64,000 nt of DNA, taken from contig JAEWYQ010000070.1 of the NCBI GenBank assembly GCA_023395555.1, positions 120,084 through 184,083 of the forward strand, in the 5' to 3' direction. How positions within the stretch are numbered: position 1 is the stretch's first letter; every line of letters begins with the position of its first letter. The notes below the pieces were generated by a model, which saw only the letters and a program-made list of their open reading frames with translations, ran no database searches and had not been told where the DNA came from. The translations under genes were made by a program, and so were the position numbers. This stretch comes from Bacillota bacterium (GTDB taxonomy: Bacteria > Bacillota > Clostridia > Lachnospirales > Lachnospiraceae). Positions 1 to 10,069 of this stretch are shown here, piece by piece.

Positions 1-581
1 ACAGAAACAACGATATCTATATTAATGGCAGCGACGAAGAGACCCTGTCCCTGATCTACCCCACCGTAGCCCATGAGGGCTATCCGGGCCATATGTACCA
101 ATGCGTCTATTTCCGCAGCCTGAATCCCGCTCCCATCCGAAATGTTATGAACTTTACAGGCTATGACGAGGGCTGGGCCACCTATGTGGAGATGTATTCC
201 TACAAGTATGCGGGAATTGATCCGAATCTGGCCCGCTTCCTCCAGGCCAATAATGCGGTAATCCTGTGCCTGTATGCCCGGACAGATATTGGTATTCATT
301 ATGAGGGCTGGAATAAGAAGACCGCCATGGCTTATATCATGAACTATATCGCCGATGCCAAAATTGCCGGGGCCATCTATGACACCCTGCTGGAGGAACC
401 CGCTGTTTACCTTCCTTATGCTGTCGGTTATCTGGAGCTTGAGGAATTGCGGGGCAAAGCGGAGCATACCCTGGGTAAAAAGTTTGTTGCTAAAGATTTT
501 CATCAGTTCCTGCTGGAAATTGGCCCCGCTCCTTTTGAAATCATTGAGGACCGCATGGTCTCCTGGATGAAGAGCCGGTAG
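1..581 (+). CDS. DUF885 family protein, C-terminal part (5' end outside window)
   Basis: The open frame runs in from the left edge (first full codon at base 3) and stops at 581, leaving about 192 residues. It contains HEGYPGH, encoded at about 72-92, the histidine/glutamate motif typical of DUF885 proteins, which are thought to be zinc-dependent peptidase-like proteins. The following YDEGWATYVEMYS stretch is also typical of the C-terminal half of that family. Substrate and location cannot be judged because the N terminus is missing. An ATG at 93 lies after the HEGYPGH motif, so it is internal and not the true start. A strong hairpin follows at 645-688. Confidence 0.85.
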   Translation, partial: RNNDIYINGSDEETLSLIYPTVAHEGYPGHMYQCVYFRSLNPAPIRNVMNFTGYDEGWATYVEMYSYKYAGIDPNLARFLQANNAVILCLYARTDIGIHYEGWNKKTAMAYIMNYIADAKIAGAIYDTLLEEPAVYLPYAVGYLELEELRGKAEHTLGKKFVAKDFHQFLLEIGPAPFEIIEDRMVSWMKSR

Positions 582-644
582 AGGTTACACCCCTGCCTTC
601 CAATTATCTTTGATGAAAAATGATTCTCTTGCTGCTGAATCTAA

Positions 645-688
645 AAATGCGCTTTGAAATGGCGGTTAAGCCAGATCAAAGCGCATTT
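645..688. terminator. Hairpin terminator between converging DUF885 gene and pckG
   Basis: AAATGCGCTTTGA (645-657) pairs perfectly with TCAAAGCGCATTT (676-688), and a GGC/GCC pair closes an inner stem. It lies between two convergent genes and probably serves both directions, although the downstream U tract is weak. Confidence 0.7.
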
Positions 689-805
689 CATAAAACAAAT
701 TTCTTATCTTTCCGCCGGTGCTGTTTTCACAGCAACACGTTTTTCATCCTTAATATAACTCTTCTGAATGCCGGTATACTGCATCCCATTATAGCGGGCC
801 GTATA

Positions 806-2602
806 CTATGCGTTCAGTCTGCTCTCCAGAGCTTCCAGCTGAGCATGGAGTTCCTTCGGAAGCTCCTCGCCAAACTTGGCATAGTGCTCCTTAATGGATG
901 CAACCTCATTCAGCCACTCTTCCTTATCTACCTTAAGCAGCTCTGCAACATCGGCATCGCTTACACCCTGAAGTCCGGTCAGATCCAGAGCATCCGCTGC
1001 AGGCATGTAGCCGATGGGGGTCTTAACAGCCTTGCCGTCGCCCTCGGTTCTCTCAAAGATCCACTTCAGAACTCGGCTGTTCTCGCCGAAGCCGGGCCAT
1101 AACCATCTGCCGTCCTGATCCTTACGGAACCAGTTCACATAGAAGATCTTAGGCAGCTTATCCTCGCTGGATCTCTCACCGATGTTCAGCCAGTGCTGTA
1201 AATAATCACATACATTATAGCCGAAGAAAGGAAGCATTGCAAAAGGATCACGGCGAACCTGTCCGATGTTCTTGGAGATTGCCGCAGCAGTGATCTCGGA
1301 GCCCATGATGGAGCCCAGGAACACACCATGCTTCCAGTCGAAGCTCTCATGTACCAACGGGATCGTCTTCGGACGGCGTCCGCCGATCAGGATCGCTGAA
1401 ATCGGAACTCCTGCAGGGTCCTCCCAGTCAGATGCGATGGAGGGACACTGATAGGCGGGAGCGGTAAAGCGGGCATTGGGATGAGCAGCCAGCTCCTTGG
1501 AATCCGGAGTCCAGTCATTGCCCTTCCAGTCAATGAGATGATCGGGTGCGGGTGTTCCGATGCCTTCCCACCATACATCTCCGTCATCCGTAAGAGCCAC
1601 ATTGGTAAAGATCGTGTTCTTCTCTATGCTGTGCATTGCGTTAGGATTGGAATCAAGGGAGGTTCCGGGAGCCACGCCAAAGAAACCAGCCTCAGGATTG
1701 ATGGCATACAGGCGTCCGTCTTCTCCGAACTTCATCCATGCGATATCATCGCCCACTGTCTCCACCTTCCAGCCGGGAACGGTAGGAACCAGCATGGCCA
1801 GGTTTGTCTTGCCGCAGGCGCTGGGGAATGCAGCCGCAACATACTTCACCTTTCCTTCAGGATTGGTGAGCTTCAGGATTAACATATGCTCTGCCAGCCA
1901 TCCCTCGTCACGTGCCAGCACGGATGCAATTCGAAGCGCAAAGCACTTCTTGCCTAAGAGAGCGTTGCCGCCGTAACCGGAGCCGTAGGACCAAATCAGT
2001 CTCTCCTCCGGGAAATGGCTGATATATTTCTTCTCAATGGGTGCGCAAGGCCAGCTGGAATCCGCCTGTCCTTCTTCCAAGGGCGCACCGACAGAATGTA
2101 AGCAGGGAACAAATTCACCGTCTGCACCAAGAACCTCTAACACCTTGGAGCCGATACGGGTCATGATGCGCATATTAACAACTACATAAGCGCTATCGGT
2201 TAATTCAATACCGATCTTGGAAATAGGTGAGCCGATGGGTCCCATGGAATAAGGAATCACATACATGGTTCTGCCCTTCATGCAGCCCTTATAAAGACCC
2301 TTCATGGTGGTCTTCAATTCCTCCGGATCAATCCAGTTATTGGTAGCGCCGGCTTCCTTCTTTGTCTTGGAAGCGATAAAGGTTCTGTCCTCTACACGCG
2401 CTACGTCGGAAGCATCACTCCGGAATAAATAGCATCCGGGACGTTTCTTCTCGTTTAATTTGATTGCCATACCGCTGTCAACCATCATCTGAAGCAAACG
2501 CTGATTCTCTTCCTCTGATCCGTCACACCAGTAAATCTCATCCGGCTGGCACAGATCGGCCATTTCCTTAACCCATTCCAATAGCTTCTTGTTTTCTGTC
2601 AT
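806..2602 (-). CDS. pckG: Phosphoenolpyruvate carboxykinase (GTP)
   Basis: A 598-residue protein of the usual GTP-PEPCK length. It interconverts oxaloacetate plus GTP and phosphoenolpyruvate plus CO2 in the cytoplasm. The GTP-class P-loop with its reactive cysteine, FPSACGKTN, is at residues 259-267, followed by the kinase-2 metal site VGDDIAWM at about 283-290. The N-terminal [14 protein letters not shown] segment carries the substrate-binding arginine region. A clear ribosome site (AAGGAG) precedes the ATG. The gene stands alone. Upstream (2603-2853) the DNA is AT-rich; TTGACA occurs on the minus strand but without a convincing -10 at normal spacing. In fermenting clostridia PEPCK can run anaplerotically, but direction cannot be read from sequence. 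Confidence 0.97.
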   Translation of the reverse strand: MTENKKLLEWVKEMADLCQPDEIYWCDGSEEENQRLLQMMVDSGMAIKLNEKKRPGCYLFRSDASDVARVEDRTFIASKTKKEAGATNNWIDPEELKTTMKGLYKGCMKGRTMYVIPYSMGPIGSPISKIGIELTDSAYVVVNMRIMTRIGSKVLEVLGADGEFVPCLHSVGAPLEEGQADSSWPCAPIEKKYISHFPEERLIWSYGSGYGGNALLGKKCFALRIASVLARDEGWLAEHMLILKLTNPEGKVKYVAAAFPSACGKTNLAMLVPTVPGWKVETVGDDIAWMKFGEDGRLYAINPEAGFFGVAPGTSLDSNPNAMHSIEKNTIFTNVALTDDGDVWWEGIGTPAPDHLIDWKGNDWTPDSKELAAHPNARFTAPAYQCPSIASDWEDPAGVPISAILIGGRRPKTIPLVHESFDWKHGVFLGSIMGSEITAAAISKNIGQVRRDPFAMLPFFGYNVCDYLQHWLNIGERSSEDKLPKIFYVNWFRKDQDGRWLWPGFGENSRVLKWIFERTEGDGKAVKTPIGYMPAADALDLTGLQGVSDADVAELLKVDKEEWLNEVASIKEHYAKFGEELPKELHAQLEALESRLNA

Positions 2603-2853
2603 ATTGATCTCATCTCCTTTTTATATTTTGCCCCTTTGTTTCACCTATAGATTGAGATAAATAGGAGCGTACTATTGTTACCTTTTTATTGAGCATACCT
2701 CTATGTATGGATCAAGATGTCAAATGCACCCAGCTTAATCATACATAATAATACAAGTATACTAGCTATTATAATTAAAAAAAGAAAAAAATGCTATAGT
2801 AATAATGAATTTTTTAAAATTTTTATTTTTTTATCTAAAATCAAATCATTTTA

Positions 2854-4470
2854 TCAATAAATTCCATGCTTCACCGTGAGCACCCTGTCATATAAATCCC
2901 TGGTATCCTTAAAAATGACATGGCTGACATTGATCACAGTGATATCCTTCAGTCCAAGGATGGTCTTCTCAATCTCTCTGGCTCGTTCCATATCCAAGGA
3001 CGCGAAGGCTTCATCCATGAACAGGATACTGGCCTTGCTGAGGAGGGCTCTCGCTATTACGAGCCTGGAGCGTTCTCCTCCGGAGATATTCTTACCATTA
3101 TCATAGATAATAGAATCCATCCCCTTCTCCAGTCCCTTCACAAAGTCGGTAAGTCCGGCTGCTTCCACCGCTGCCGCAATCTCCTCGTCGGAATACTCCT
3201 TATACAGGGTGAGATTATTTTTCACCGTATCCTCGAAGATAAAGACCTGCTGCTCAATATTCGCCACCAGCTTATAATAAGAGTCCCTGGTCACATCCTT
3301 CAAATCATGCCCGTCAATCAATATCTTGCCCAAAATAGGATTAAAATACTTTCGAAACAGCCTGAGTAAAGTGGATTTCCCGCCTCCGCTGGGGCCGACG
3401 ATCAGATATTTCCCGTTCTTACGGACGGTCAGGTTAATATCCTTCAGGATTAACTGTTCCCCGTCTTCATAAGCGAACCCTACTTCCTTGAATTCAATGG
3501 CATCCCTAAACTCCGGCAATTCTACCGTTTCCACATAGGTGTCCGAATTCTCCAGGGTCTTCTCCATCTTCCGGATCAAATCCCCGGTGGTGAAAATCTT
3601 CGGCAAGGCCTCGCTGAGCTCATATAGGGGCCACATCATTTTCTGAATGCTGTTCACCACAAGGAGCAATCCTCCCGCAGTTACCTTGCCCAGGATCACC
3701 ATATAGCCCAGAACACAGATCACGCCATAGATTGAAGTACTGGTGATAAAATTCTCAGAAGCAAAGACAAAGGTTAACAAACGTTCAATCACATAGCCCT
3801 TGTGCTGAATGGCCTCGCTTTTCTCATAATAATCCTTTGTCACCTTCTCCTGAAGGCCATAGTTCTTCACAATATGGAAAGCGGACAGAATCTCCTTGAT
3901 ATAGGAGGTATATCCGTCAAACATGTCACTCCGTTCCTTATAAGCCTTCTTAGACGGTCTTGCGGTCAGGAAGGATACACATAAATTCACTGCAATAATA
4001 AGGAGCGCCAGCAGAATCATCCTCGGGTCTACGGTAGACAGCAGCCAGATTCCCACGCCGAACTTTACAATTCCGTTTCCTACGGTATGGACCCCTTCCA
4101 TAAGATTCGTCTCCAGGGTATTAAAATCATTGGTCATGGAGGAAAGGTATTTTGCATTGTTCTCCTTCTGGAACTCCGCAATATTCTTCCCGAACACCTT
4201 CTGCATATAATATTTCTTCAGGATCACCGAGGATTGCTTCTTATAGTAATTTTTCGCCATAGCGCTTAAGATCCCCAGAGGCACCAGCGCCGCTGCCATC
4301 AGCAGAAGAGGCGGCGCCTCGCGCGCCACCTGGGTCATATCACTTTTCAGGGCGTAATCCAGCAATGCCATCATCCGGATGGTTACAATACCATCCATCA
4401 CAGAATAGGCAGCGGCGGCAAGCATTGCCAGAAGCAGATAGGGTGTTGCCTTATAATATTTTCTTAGCAT
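2854..4470 (-). CDS. ABC exporter half-transporter (permease-ATPase), second of a pair
   Basis: A 538-residue fusion of a six-helix transmembrane domain (about 1-300) and a C-terminal nucleotide-binding domain. Walker A is GPSGGGKST, the signature is ISGGERSR (first position changed from the canonical LSGGQ), Walker B is ILFMDEAFASLD with the catalytic glutamate, and the switch histidine is in NVSHV. The gene overlaps the preceding half-transporter by seven bases (4464-4470), so the two are probably translationally coupled and form a heterodimer. Substrate is unknown: peptide or lipid-like molecules and drugs are all possible. A serine hydrolase gene heads the same run. No strong intrinsic terminator is visible downstream, only AT-rich DNA. 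Confidence 0.92.
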   Translation of the reverse strand: MLRKYYKATPYLLLAMLAAAAYSVMDGIVTIRMMALLDYALKSDMTQVAREAPPLLLMAAALVPLGILSAMAKNYYKKQSSVILKKYYMQKVFGKNIAEFQKENNAKYLSSMTNDFNTLETNLMEGVHTVGNGIVKFGVGIWLLSTVDPRMILLALLIIAVNLCVSFLTARPSKKAYKERSDMFDGYTSYIKEILSAFHIVKNYGLQEKVTKDYYEKSEAIQHKGYVIERLLTFVFASENFITSTSIYGVICVLGYMVILGKVTAGGLLLVVNSIQKMMWPLYELSEALPKIFTTGDLIRKMEKTLENSDTYVETVELPEFRDAIEFKEVGFAYEDGEQLILKDINLTVRKNGKYLIVGPSGGGKSTLLRLFRKYFNPILGKILIDGHDLKDVTRDSYYKLVANIEQQVFIFEDTVKNNLTLYKEYSDEEIAAAVEAAGLTDFVKGLEKGMDSIIYDNGKNISGGERSRLVIARALLSKASILFMDEAFASLDMERAREIEKTILGLKDITVINVSHVIFKDTRDLYDRVLTVKHGIY

Positions 4471-6113
4471 GTGATCACCTCATTAAAGTAATCCCTGGCA
4501 GAGAATTTATGTATCTCTCCGTTCTTCACCTCAAGGACATAATCGTAATTCTCTGTTATCCCCTCATAATAACGGTGACTGATGGCAATAACCGTATTAT
4601 CCAGCTCCAGGAATACCTTCTCTATCTCCCTGCCCAGCTCTTCATTCAAGCTGGAGGTTCCCTCATCCACAAATAGAATTTCCGCATTCTTGGCAATGGC
4701 CCTGGCGATGGAGATTCTTTGCCTCTGACCGCCGGAGAGATTCTTGCCGTTCTCCGTCAAACGCTCCTCCATACCGCCCTTCCGTTCATCAATGATAGAA
4801 TCCAACCCGCAGACCTTCACCGCATGGTTGATCTGCTCTGCGGGAATGTCCTGGTAGAGGGCAATATTGTTCTTGATGGTATCCTCAAAGAGGAACACAT
4901 CCTGATAGATGAAAGCAACCTTCTGGTTAAAGGACTTCTCACTGATTTCATGGTAATCCGTACCGTCTGCCGTGATGGTTCCTTCATAATCATCATAGAC
5001 CATGGCAAGGAGATTTAATAATGTGGTCTTCCCTGCTCCGCTGACTCCCTTGATCAGATATTTCTTCCCCTTCTCAATCACAAAGGAAGCATCCTGGAAA
5101 ACCGGTTTCTTATCATAAAAAAAATTCACATGTTCCGCCTTGATCTCACGGTCAAAGCAGAACGGCACCGCTCCCGTACCGATCCTCCCTTGCGTCTCCT
5201 CCGGCTTAGCAATCTTATTATAGATACTAACGGAGGCCTTGATCTGGTTCGTAAGGGTAAATGCATCTACCCCGAAAAATCCGATCTGGCTGCAAAGCTG
5301 AAATAAGACACCTGCCAGCCCAAGTCCTATGGCTCCCTGTATCCGGTACCCAAGGTAAACCATTACAAAAACAGAGGATACAAAGCAGAAGGTGTAGATC
5401 GTATTACGCTGAAGCTCACTGAATACATTAGCCGCATATTTTTTTCTCTCCATACGGTTGATGGTGCGCATACTCTTTTTCAGGAACTTGTCCTCAATAT
5501 GATTTAATTTTAATATCTCAAGTCCGTTAAAGGTATTGGACATATCCGTGGTGAATTCCTCACTCACCGCCGATACCTCCAGCTCCAGCGCCTCGGTTTT
5601 CTTCGTGAATATCCTTGCAAGCAGATACAGCAGTCCGATGAATAAAAGCATGGCAGCGGCCAGCCTGATATCCAGAATGATCAGGATAATCAGGGATATG
5701 CTTACCATCGCAACATCAATCAGAAAATTAAGCAGACTCAGAAAGAATCTTCTTTCAAAGTTATTCACATCATTGATCAAATTCGAGATATACACTTCCT
5801 TTGACTTCTGGGAATACTGCTTAAAGGGCATATGGATGATCTTATCAAAGGCCATCTTCCGCACATCCAGTATGGTATCCCTCATATATGCGATACGCAT
5901 CATTCTGGAGATTATGAAGTTGAGGGGCGAGTAGATCACAAAGGCCACCGTCACAATAATAACCAGCCGGTAGGCTTCCACCGTGCCCTTCTCTATGGCA
6001 TTCAATACCATAGCAAATAAGATCATTTGAACAAAATGATCGATAACAAACATAAAGGTCGCAATCAGATAGTTGATGAACTTCCCCTTACGCTTTAACA
6101 ATAACTCTTTCAT
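4464..6113 (-). CDS. ABC exporter half-transporter (permease-ATPase), first of a pair
   Basis: A 549-residue half-transporter: a transmembrane domain (residues about 1-310) followed by an ATPase domain with Walker A GVSGAGKTT, signature LSGGQRQR, Walker B ILFVDEGTSSLN and an AISHR switch. A GGAGGATTT ribosome site precedes the ATG. It overlaps the next half-transporter by seven bases and begins only 32 bases after the serine hydrolase gene, so all three are probably one operon. The partner's signature motif departs from consensus while this one is canonical, as is common in heterodimeric exporters with one weak ATP site. The cargo is not identifiable. Confidence 0.92.
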   Translation of the reverse strand: MKELLLKRKGKFINYLIATFMFVIDHFVQMILFAMVLNAIEKGTVEAYRLVIIVTVAFVIYSPLNFIISRMMRIAYMRDTILDVRKMAFDKIIHMPFKQYSQKSKEVYISNLINDVNNFERRFFLSLLNFLIDVAMVSISLIILIILDIRLAAAMLLFIGLLYLLARIFTKKTEALELEVSAVSEEFTTDMSNTFNGLEILKLNHIEDKFLKKSMRTINRMERKKYAANVFSELQRNTIYTFCFVSSVFVMVYLGYRIQGAIGLGLAGVLFQLCSQIGFFGVDAFTLTNQIKASVSIYNKIAKPEETQGRIGTGAVPFCFDREIKAEHVNFFYDKKPVFQDASFVIEKGKKYLIKGVSGAGKTTLLNLLAMVYDDYEGTITADGTDYHEISEKSFNQKVAFIYQDVFLFEDTIKNNIALYQDIPAEQINHAVKVCGLDSIIDERKGGMEERLTENGKNLSGGQRQRISIARAIAKNAEILFVDEGTSSLNEELGREIEKVFLELDNTVIAISHRYYEGITENYDYVLEVKNGEIHKFSARDYFNEVITC

Positions 6114-6145
6114 AAATCCTCCGTCCCACCTGTATGAAATATCAC

Positions 6146-7336
6146 CTATCTGTCGCGTCGGCCGCCATATTCGCAGAACAGGGCATTGCGCAGCCTGTAG
6201 GTTATGGGCATCATACCGGCATCCGTCCTCTGGGTCATGAAAATAATGCTCAACCCGTCCGCCGGGCTGTTGCAGAAGCAGGTTCCCAGCCAGCCATCCC
6301 AGCCGTATTCCCCCTTGGAGCCTATCACATAGGCCTGCTGCTCATCCACCATAATACGCATCAGATTGCCATAGCTGTATCCGCGTGCACCCGGTCCCCA
6401 AAGGGCAAATGCCTTCTGCCCCTCCTCATGCAGGCGGCTGGAGGTATAATACTGATGCATCTTGGGAGAAAGAATCTGTTTCCCCTCATGGCTTCCGCCG
6501 TGGATCAGCATGGCGGCAAATTTCCCATAATCATCCGCTGTCGATACCAGCCCCGCTCCTCCGGCTTCAAAGGCAGGCTTCCGGTCCATCTTATTGATAA
6601 TTCCCAGATGGTTGCCCTGATATTCCGTCAAACCGCCCTTTCCATCCCGTTGATACACCTGCACCAGCCGGTGCCTTTGATTCTCAGGGACATAAAAGCC
6701 GGTATCCTTCATTCCCAGAGGCGCAAAAAGCTCCTCTTCCAGAAACGCTCCGAACCGTTTGCCGGAAGCTGCCTCGATCACTGCGCCCAGGACATCCGCA
6801 GAGGTACCGTAGCACCAGGAGGAACCCGGCTGGAAATGAAGCGCTCCCTTGCCAATCAGATTCATTGCCTCCACCGTGCTTATGGGTGCACTTCCCAGCA
6901 ATTCCCGGTCAATGAGCTCAAAAACCGCCGCGGTATCCCTTCCCGCCCTGCTGGAGGCATCGGGATATACCAGCCCCGAGGTCATGGAAAGCAGATCGGC
7001 GACCAACATCTCCCGCGCCGCGGGAACCAGCTCATCCCCCTGTGCAACCTTTTGATTCTGAAATCCCGGAAGATATTTTCCCACCGGATCCAGCAGCTCC
7101 AGCTTTCCCTGCTGAACCAAAAGCAGCGCGGCACAGGCCGTCACCGGCTTGGTCATGGAATAAAGGCGGAAGATACTGTCCCTTTGGATGGGAAGCTGCT
7201 TCTCCTGATCCGCATAGCCTTCCTCCGTATACAGAAGCTCCTCTCCGTCCCGGAGCACAAGCAGGCTTCCTCCCGCAATTTCCCTATGGTCTACGGCTTC
7301 CTTCAACAAACTTTTTATTTTCTCCAGTCCAGCCAT
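6146..7336 (-). CDS. Serine hydrolase, class C beta-lactamase/DD-peptidase family
   Basis: About 396 residues with the family's nucleophile motif SMTK (in FRLYSMTK) and a tyrosine motif in WCYGTSADVLG. The fold is shared by class C beta-lactamases, D-aminopeptidases and esterases. The start chosen is the ATG at 7336, because TAGGAGAG lies just upstream at 7341-7350; a longer frame to 7402 has no ribosome site. No signal peptide is seen, so the enzyme is probably cytoplasmic, which argues against a true beta-lactamase. It leads a run with the two ABC half-transporters, so processing of, or immunity to, an exported compound is possible. That is inference only. Confidence 0.88.
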   Translation of the reverse strand: MAGLEKIKSLLKEAVDHREIAGGSLLVLRDGEELLYTEEGYADQEKQLPIQRDSIFRLYSMTKPVTACAALLLVQQGKLELLDPVGKYLPGFQNQKVAQGDELVPAAREMLVADLLSMTSGLVYPDASSRAGRDTAAVFELIDRELLGSAPISTVEAMNLIGKGALHFQPGSSWCYGTSADVLGAVIEAASGKRFGAFLEEELFAPLGMKDTGFYVPENQRHRLVQVYQRDGKGGLTEYQGNHLGIINKMDRKPAFEAGGAGLVSTADDYGKFAAMLIHGGSHEGKQILSPKMHQYYTSSRLHEEGQKAFALWGPGARGYSYGNLMRIMVDEQQAYVIGSKGEYGWDGWLGTCFCNSPADGLSIIFMTQRTDAGMMPITYRLRNALFCEYGGRRDR

Positions 7337-7527
7337 CTTATTCTCTCCTATCTTAAATAATTGATGCTTTTCCCTCATATGAAGCCGGGCACTCCCCGGC
7401 ATTCACAAAAGGCCGTTACAAAATGGATTTATCCTGCTATATACATGGGGTTTTCTTTCAATGCACCACGATATGACAGATAAAATTTGTTCTGCAACGG
7501 CCTCCCTCTTCTATGAATCGGCTTTTT

Positions 7528-7677
7528 GTTTATCAGATCTCAGTGCTGAAAGCTACCGGCTTCTCGTTTACGGAGCTCAGCACCGAAAGCTACCATCTTC
7601 TCGTTTACCGGAGCTCAACGTCGGAAGCCACCGGTTTCTTGTTACCGAATCTCAGCACCGGAAGCTACCGGCTTCTC
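7528..7677. repeat. Tandem 37-38 bp repeat derived from the metG 3' end
   Basis: Four head-to-tail copies lie at 7528-7565, 7566-7602, 7603-7640 and 7641-7677 (lengths 38, 37, 38, 37), with a decayed partial copy just left of 7528. On the minus strand the copy nearest metG is the last 11 codons plus stop of metG (EKPVASGAEIR and TAA). The next copies would encode KKPVASDVELR-stop, EKMVAFGAELR and EKPVAFSTEI-stop, all beyond the true stop. The copies have diverged but kept their length. There are no unique spacers, so this is not a CRISPR array. Confidence 0.9.
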
Positions 7678-9627
7678 AGGAACCATGAGCGCCAGGTTCC
7701 CCTCCGCGTCTTCGGCACATAGCAGCATTCCTTCCGACAGCATGCCAGCCAGAGTCACCGGCTTTAAATTCACAATAACCATGACCTTTTTGCCCACCAT
7801 CTCCTCGGGAGAATAGTAAGCCTTGATGCCGGACACAATCTGCTTCACCTGGGAACCGATCTTTACCTGGGAGCACAGCAGCTTCTTTGATTTTTTTACC
7901 TCTTCACAGGCGATAATCTCTCCCACCTGGAACTGCAGTTTAGCGAAATCATCATAGGTAATCTCTGCCTTTTCCTCTGTCTTCTGCTCTGCTGCCGCTT
8001 CTCCCGCCGCAGCCACAGCTTCACTCTTTTTATCTTCTGCTGAATTTAATCCCTGCATTTCTTCCACTTTAGCCATAACCTCCTTCAAATCTAATCTTGC
8101 AAACAATATCTCCGGTGTCCGGGTCACTTTGGTGCCTGACACGTATAAACCATATTGCCCCAATTCCTCTATTGTGCGGGGCTTTGCATTAAGCTGCGCG
8201 AGAATCTTCTCCGCAGTCTCCGGCATAAATGCTTCCAGCAAGCCGGTTCCGATACAGATGCTTTCCACCAGATGGTACAGCACCGTTTCAAGGCGGGCCT
8301 TTTTCTCCTCGTCCTTCGCCAGCACCCAGGGCATGGTCTCGTCAATATATTTATTGCAGCGCTTAAACAGGGTAAAGATCTCACTGATGGCGTCCGCCAC
8401 GCGAAGCTTCTCCATCCTGGCGGCAACCTTTCCCGAGGTCTCCAGCGCCAACGCCTTCAGCTCCTCATCCACCGGCTCATATACTCCGCCGTCCCTTACA
8501 ATGCCGTCAAAATACTTATTGGACATGGATATGGTGCGGTTCACCAGGTTCCCCAGAGTATTGGCCAGGTCGGAATTGATCCGCTCCACCAGAAGCTCCC
8601 AGGAAATAACGCCGTCATTGTCAAAGGGCATCTCATGAAGTACAAAATATCTTACCGCATCCACTCCGAACAGCTTCGATAAATCATCCGCATATAGGAC
8701 ATTTCCTTTGGATTTACTCATCTTATCTGCCGCGCTTCCCTGCATCAGCCAGGGATGGCCGAATACCTGCTTCGGAAGGGGTACCTCCAGCGCCATGAGA
8801 ATGATCGGCCAATAGATGGTATGGAAGCGGATGATATCCTTTCCGATGAGATGCAGATCCGCAGGCCAATACTTCTTAAACTGCTCCGTGCCGGCGCCGT
8901 CCGCGTCATAGCCAATGCCCGTGATATAGTTGCTCAGCGCATCCAGCCATACATAGACCACATGCCGGTCGTCAAAGTCTACGGGAATCCCCCATCGGAA
9001 GGAGGTACGGGATACGCACAGATCCTGCAGGCCGGGAAGGAGGAAATTGTTCATCATCTCATTCTTTCTGGATTCCGGCTGGATGAATTCCGGATGGGTG
9101 TTGATATGCTCAATCAGGCGGTCCGCATATTTGCTCAGCTTCAGGAAATACGCTTCCTCCCTGGCAGGCTGTACCTCCCGTCCGCAGTCGGGGCATTTGC
9201 CGTCCACCAGCTGGGAAGAGGTAAAGAAGGATTCACAGGGGGTACAATACATTCCTTCATAGTATCCCTTATAGATATCTCCTTTTTCATACAGCTTCTT
9301 AAAGATCTTCTGTATCTGCTTCTCATGGTCCGCATCTGTGGTGCGGATGAATTTGTCATAGGAGCAGTTCATCAGATCCCAGATATCCCTGATCTGCCCT
9401 GCAATCCCGTCTACAAACTCCTTCGGGGAGATTCCGGCCTCCGCCGCCTTAAGCTCGATCTTCTGTCCATGCTCATCCGTTCCGGTCTGGAAAAACACAT
9501 CATATCCCTCCAGCCGTTTAAAACGGGCGATACTATCCGCCAATATGATCTCGTAGGTATTGCCGATATGGGGCTTCCCGGAGGTATAGGCGATTGCCGT
9601 AGTAATGTAATAAGGTTTTTTACTCAT
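7642..9627 (-). CDS. metG: Methionyl-tRNA synthetase with C-terminal tRNA-binding domain
   Basis: A 661-residue class I aminoacyl-tRNA synthetase that charges tRNA-Met for translation. The HIGN signature is at residues 20-23, KMSKS at 302-306, and a zinc knuckle is formed by C128-x-x-C131 and C145-x-x-C148. After a linker rich in Ala, Glu and Lys (about 520-560) comes a C-terminal EMAP/Trbp111-type tRNA-binding domain (about 560-661), which usually dimerises the enzyme. The final 11 codons are the founder copy of the tandem repeat that continues past the stop. Expression is expected to be controlled by the T-box leader at 9721-10063. Confidence 0.98.
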   Translation of the reverse strand: MSKKPYYITTAIAYTSGKPHIGNTYEIILADSIARFKRLEGYDVFFQTGTDEHGQKIELKAAEAGISPKEFVDGIAGQIRDIWDLMNCSYDKFIRTTDADHEKQIQKIFKKLYEKGDIYKGYYEGMYCTPCESFFTSSQLVDGKCPDCGREVQPAREEAYFLKLSKYADRLIEHINTHPEFIQPESRKNEMMNNFLLPGLQDLCVSRTSFRWGIPVDFDDRHVVYVWLDALSNYITGIGYDADGAGTEQFKKYWPADLHLIGKDIIRFHTIYWPIILMALEVPLPKQVFGHPWLMQGSAADKMSKSKGNVLYADDLSKLFGVDAVRYFVLHEMPFDNDGVISWELLVERINSDLANTLGNLVNRTISMSNKYFDGIVRDGGVYEPVDEELKALALETSGKVAARMEKLRVADAISEIFTLFKRCNKYIDETMPWVLAKDEEKKARLETVLYHLVESICIGTGLLEAFMPETAEKILAQLNAKPRTIEELGQYGLYVSGTKVTRTPEILFARLDLKEVMAKVEEMQGLNSAEDKKSEAVAAAGEAAAEQKTEEKAEITYDDFAKLQFQVGEIIACEEVKKSKKLLCSQVKIGSQVKQIVSGIKAYYSPEEMVGKKVMVIVNLKPVTLAGMLSEGMLLCAEDAEGNLALMVPEKPVASGAEIR

Positions 9628-9720
9628 TTTGCATCAATCCTTTCCATTTCTGTAATTTGCTCCGCTCGTCACGGGCAGCTGACTGCTATTCCTGACCAAG
9701 GTGCTAAAACACACCGTTCT

Positions 9721-10063
9721 GTTTTTACAAAAACAAAAACCCCCATCCTTAAATTTCCTTTAAAGACGAGAGCCTCTCCCGTGGTACCACTTTAATTCGC
9801 CCCTATCTCGCAACAAGGGCCTCATTTGCTGCAGCTTCTGCAGCCCGGCATCATAACGGTTGCCTCCGTCGCAGCCTAAGATTGCTCCTCGGTGCGCAGC
9901 TCCAAGACCATCTTCCACAGCTTCTGCAGGCCGCATGGCAAAGCATGCCGCCGGACCTTCCGGTCCCTCCCCCTTTCTCAGCAATTACAGGGTTCTCTGT
10001 CAAGTGTTCGTCTGTGTACTCTTCTTTTCGTAGCCTTTTTCTATATCCTTCCGCATTTCCTTA
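9721..10063 (-). promoter_or_regulatory. T-box leader of metG (uncharged-tRNA riboswitch)
   Basis: On the minus strand the leader contains the T-box core AAAGTGGTACCACGGG around 9778-9793, whose side bulge reads the free CCA end of uncharged tRNA. Directly after it is a terminator: a 12-bp stem, CTCGTCTTTAAA (9759-9770) with TTTAAGGATGGGG (9741-9753), and a T-rich run to 9721. Upstream, AGAGAACCC with a GCUGAGA loop resembles the stem I apex with its GNUG element. The expected specifier is an AUG codon, but several AUGs are present and I could not assign one. The T-box families and mechanism are established; the match here is by eye. Confidence 0.9.
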
Positions 10064-10069
10064 GGACGA

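Noticed and set aside
6146..7336. Calling the serine hydrolase genes beta-lactamases
   Set aside because: Both lack a signal peptide and the third motif is not diagnostic; the family includes many non-resistance hydrolases.
6134..7360. 408-codon plus-strand open frame
   Set aside because: Exactly antisense to the serine hydrolase; Pro/His/Gln/Arg-rich, no ribosome site and no family motif. It is a shadow of the real gene.
7528..7677. CRISPR-like regular repeats
   Set aside because: Copies abut directly with no unique spacers, and the unit is the metG 3' end.
8755..9795. 346-codon plus-strand open frame
   Set aside because: Antisense to metG and running into its T-box leader; no family motif. 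Shadow frame.
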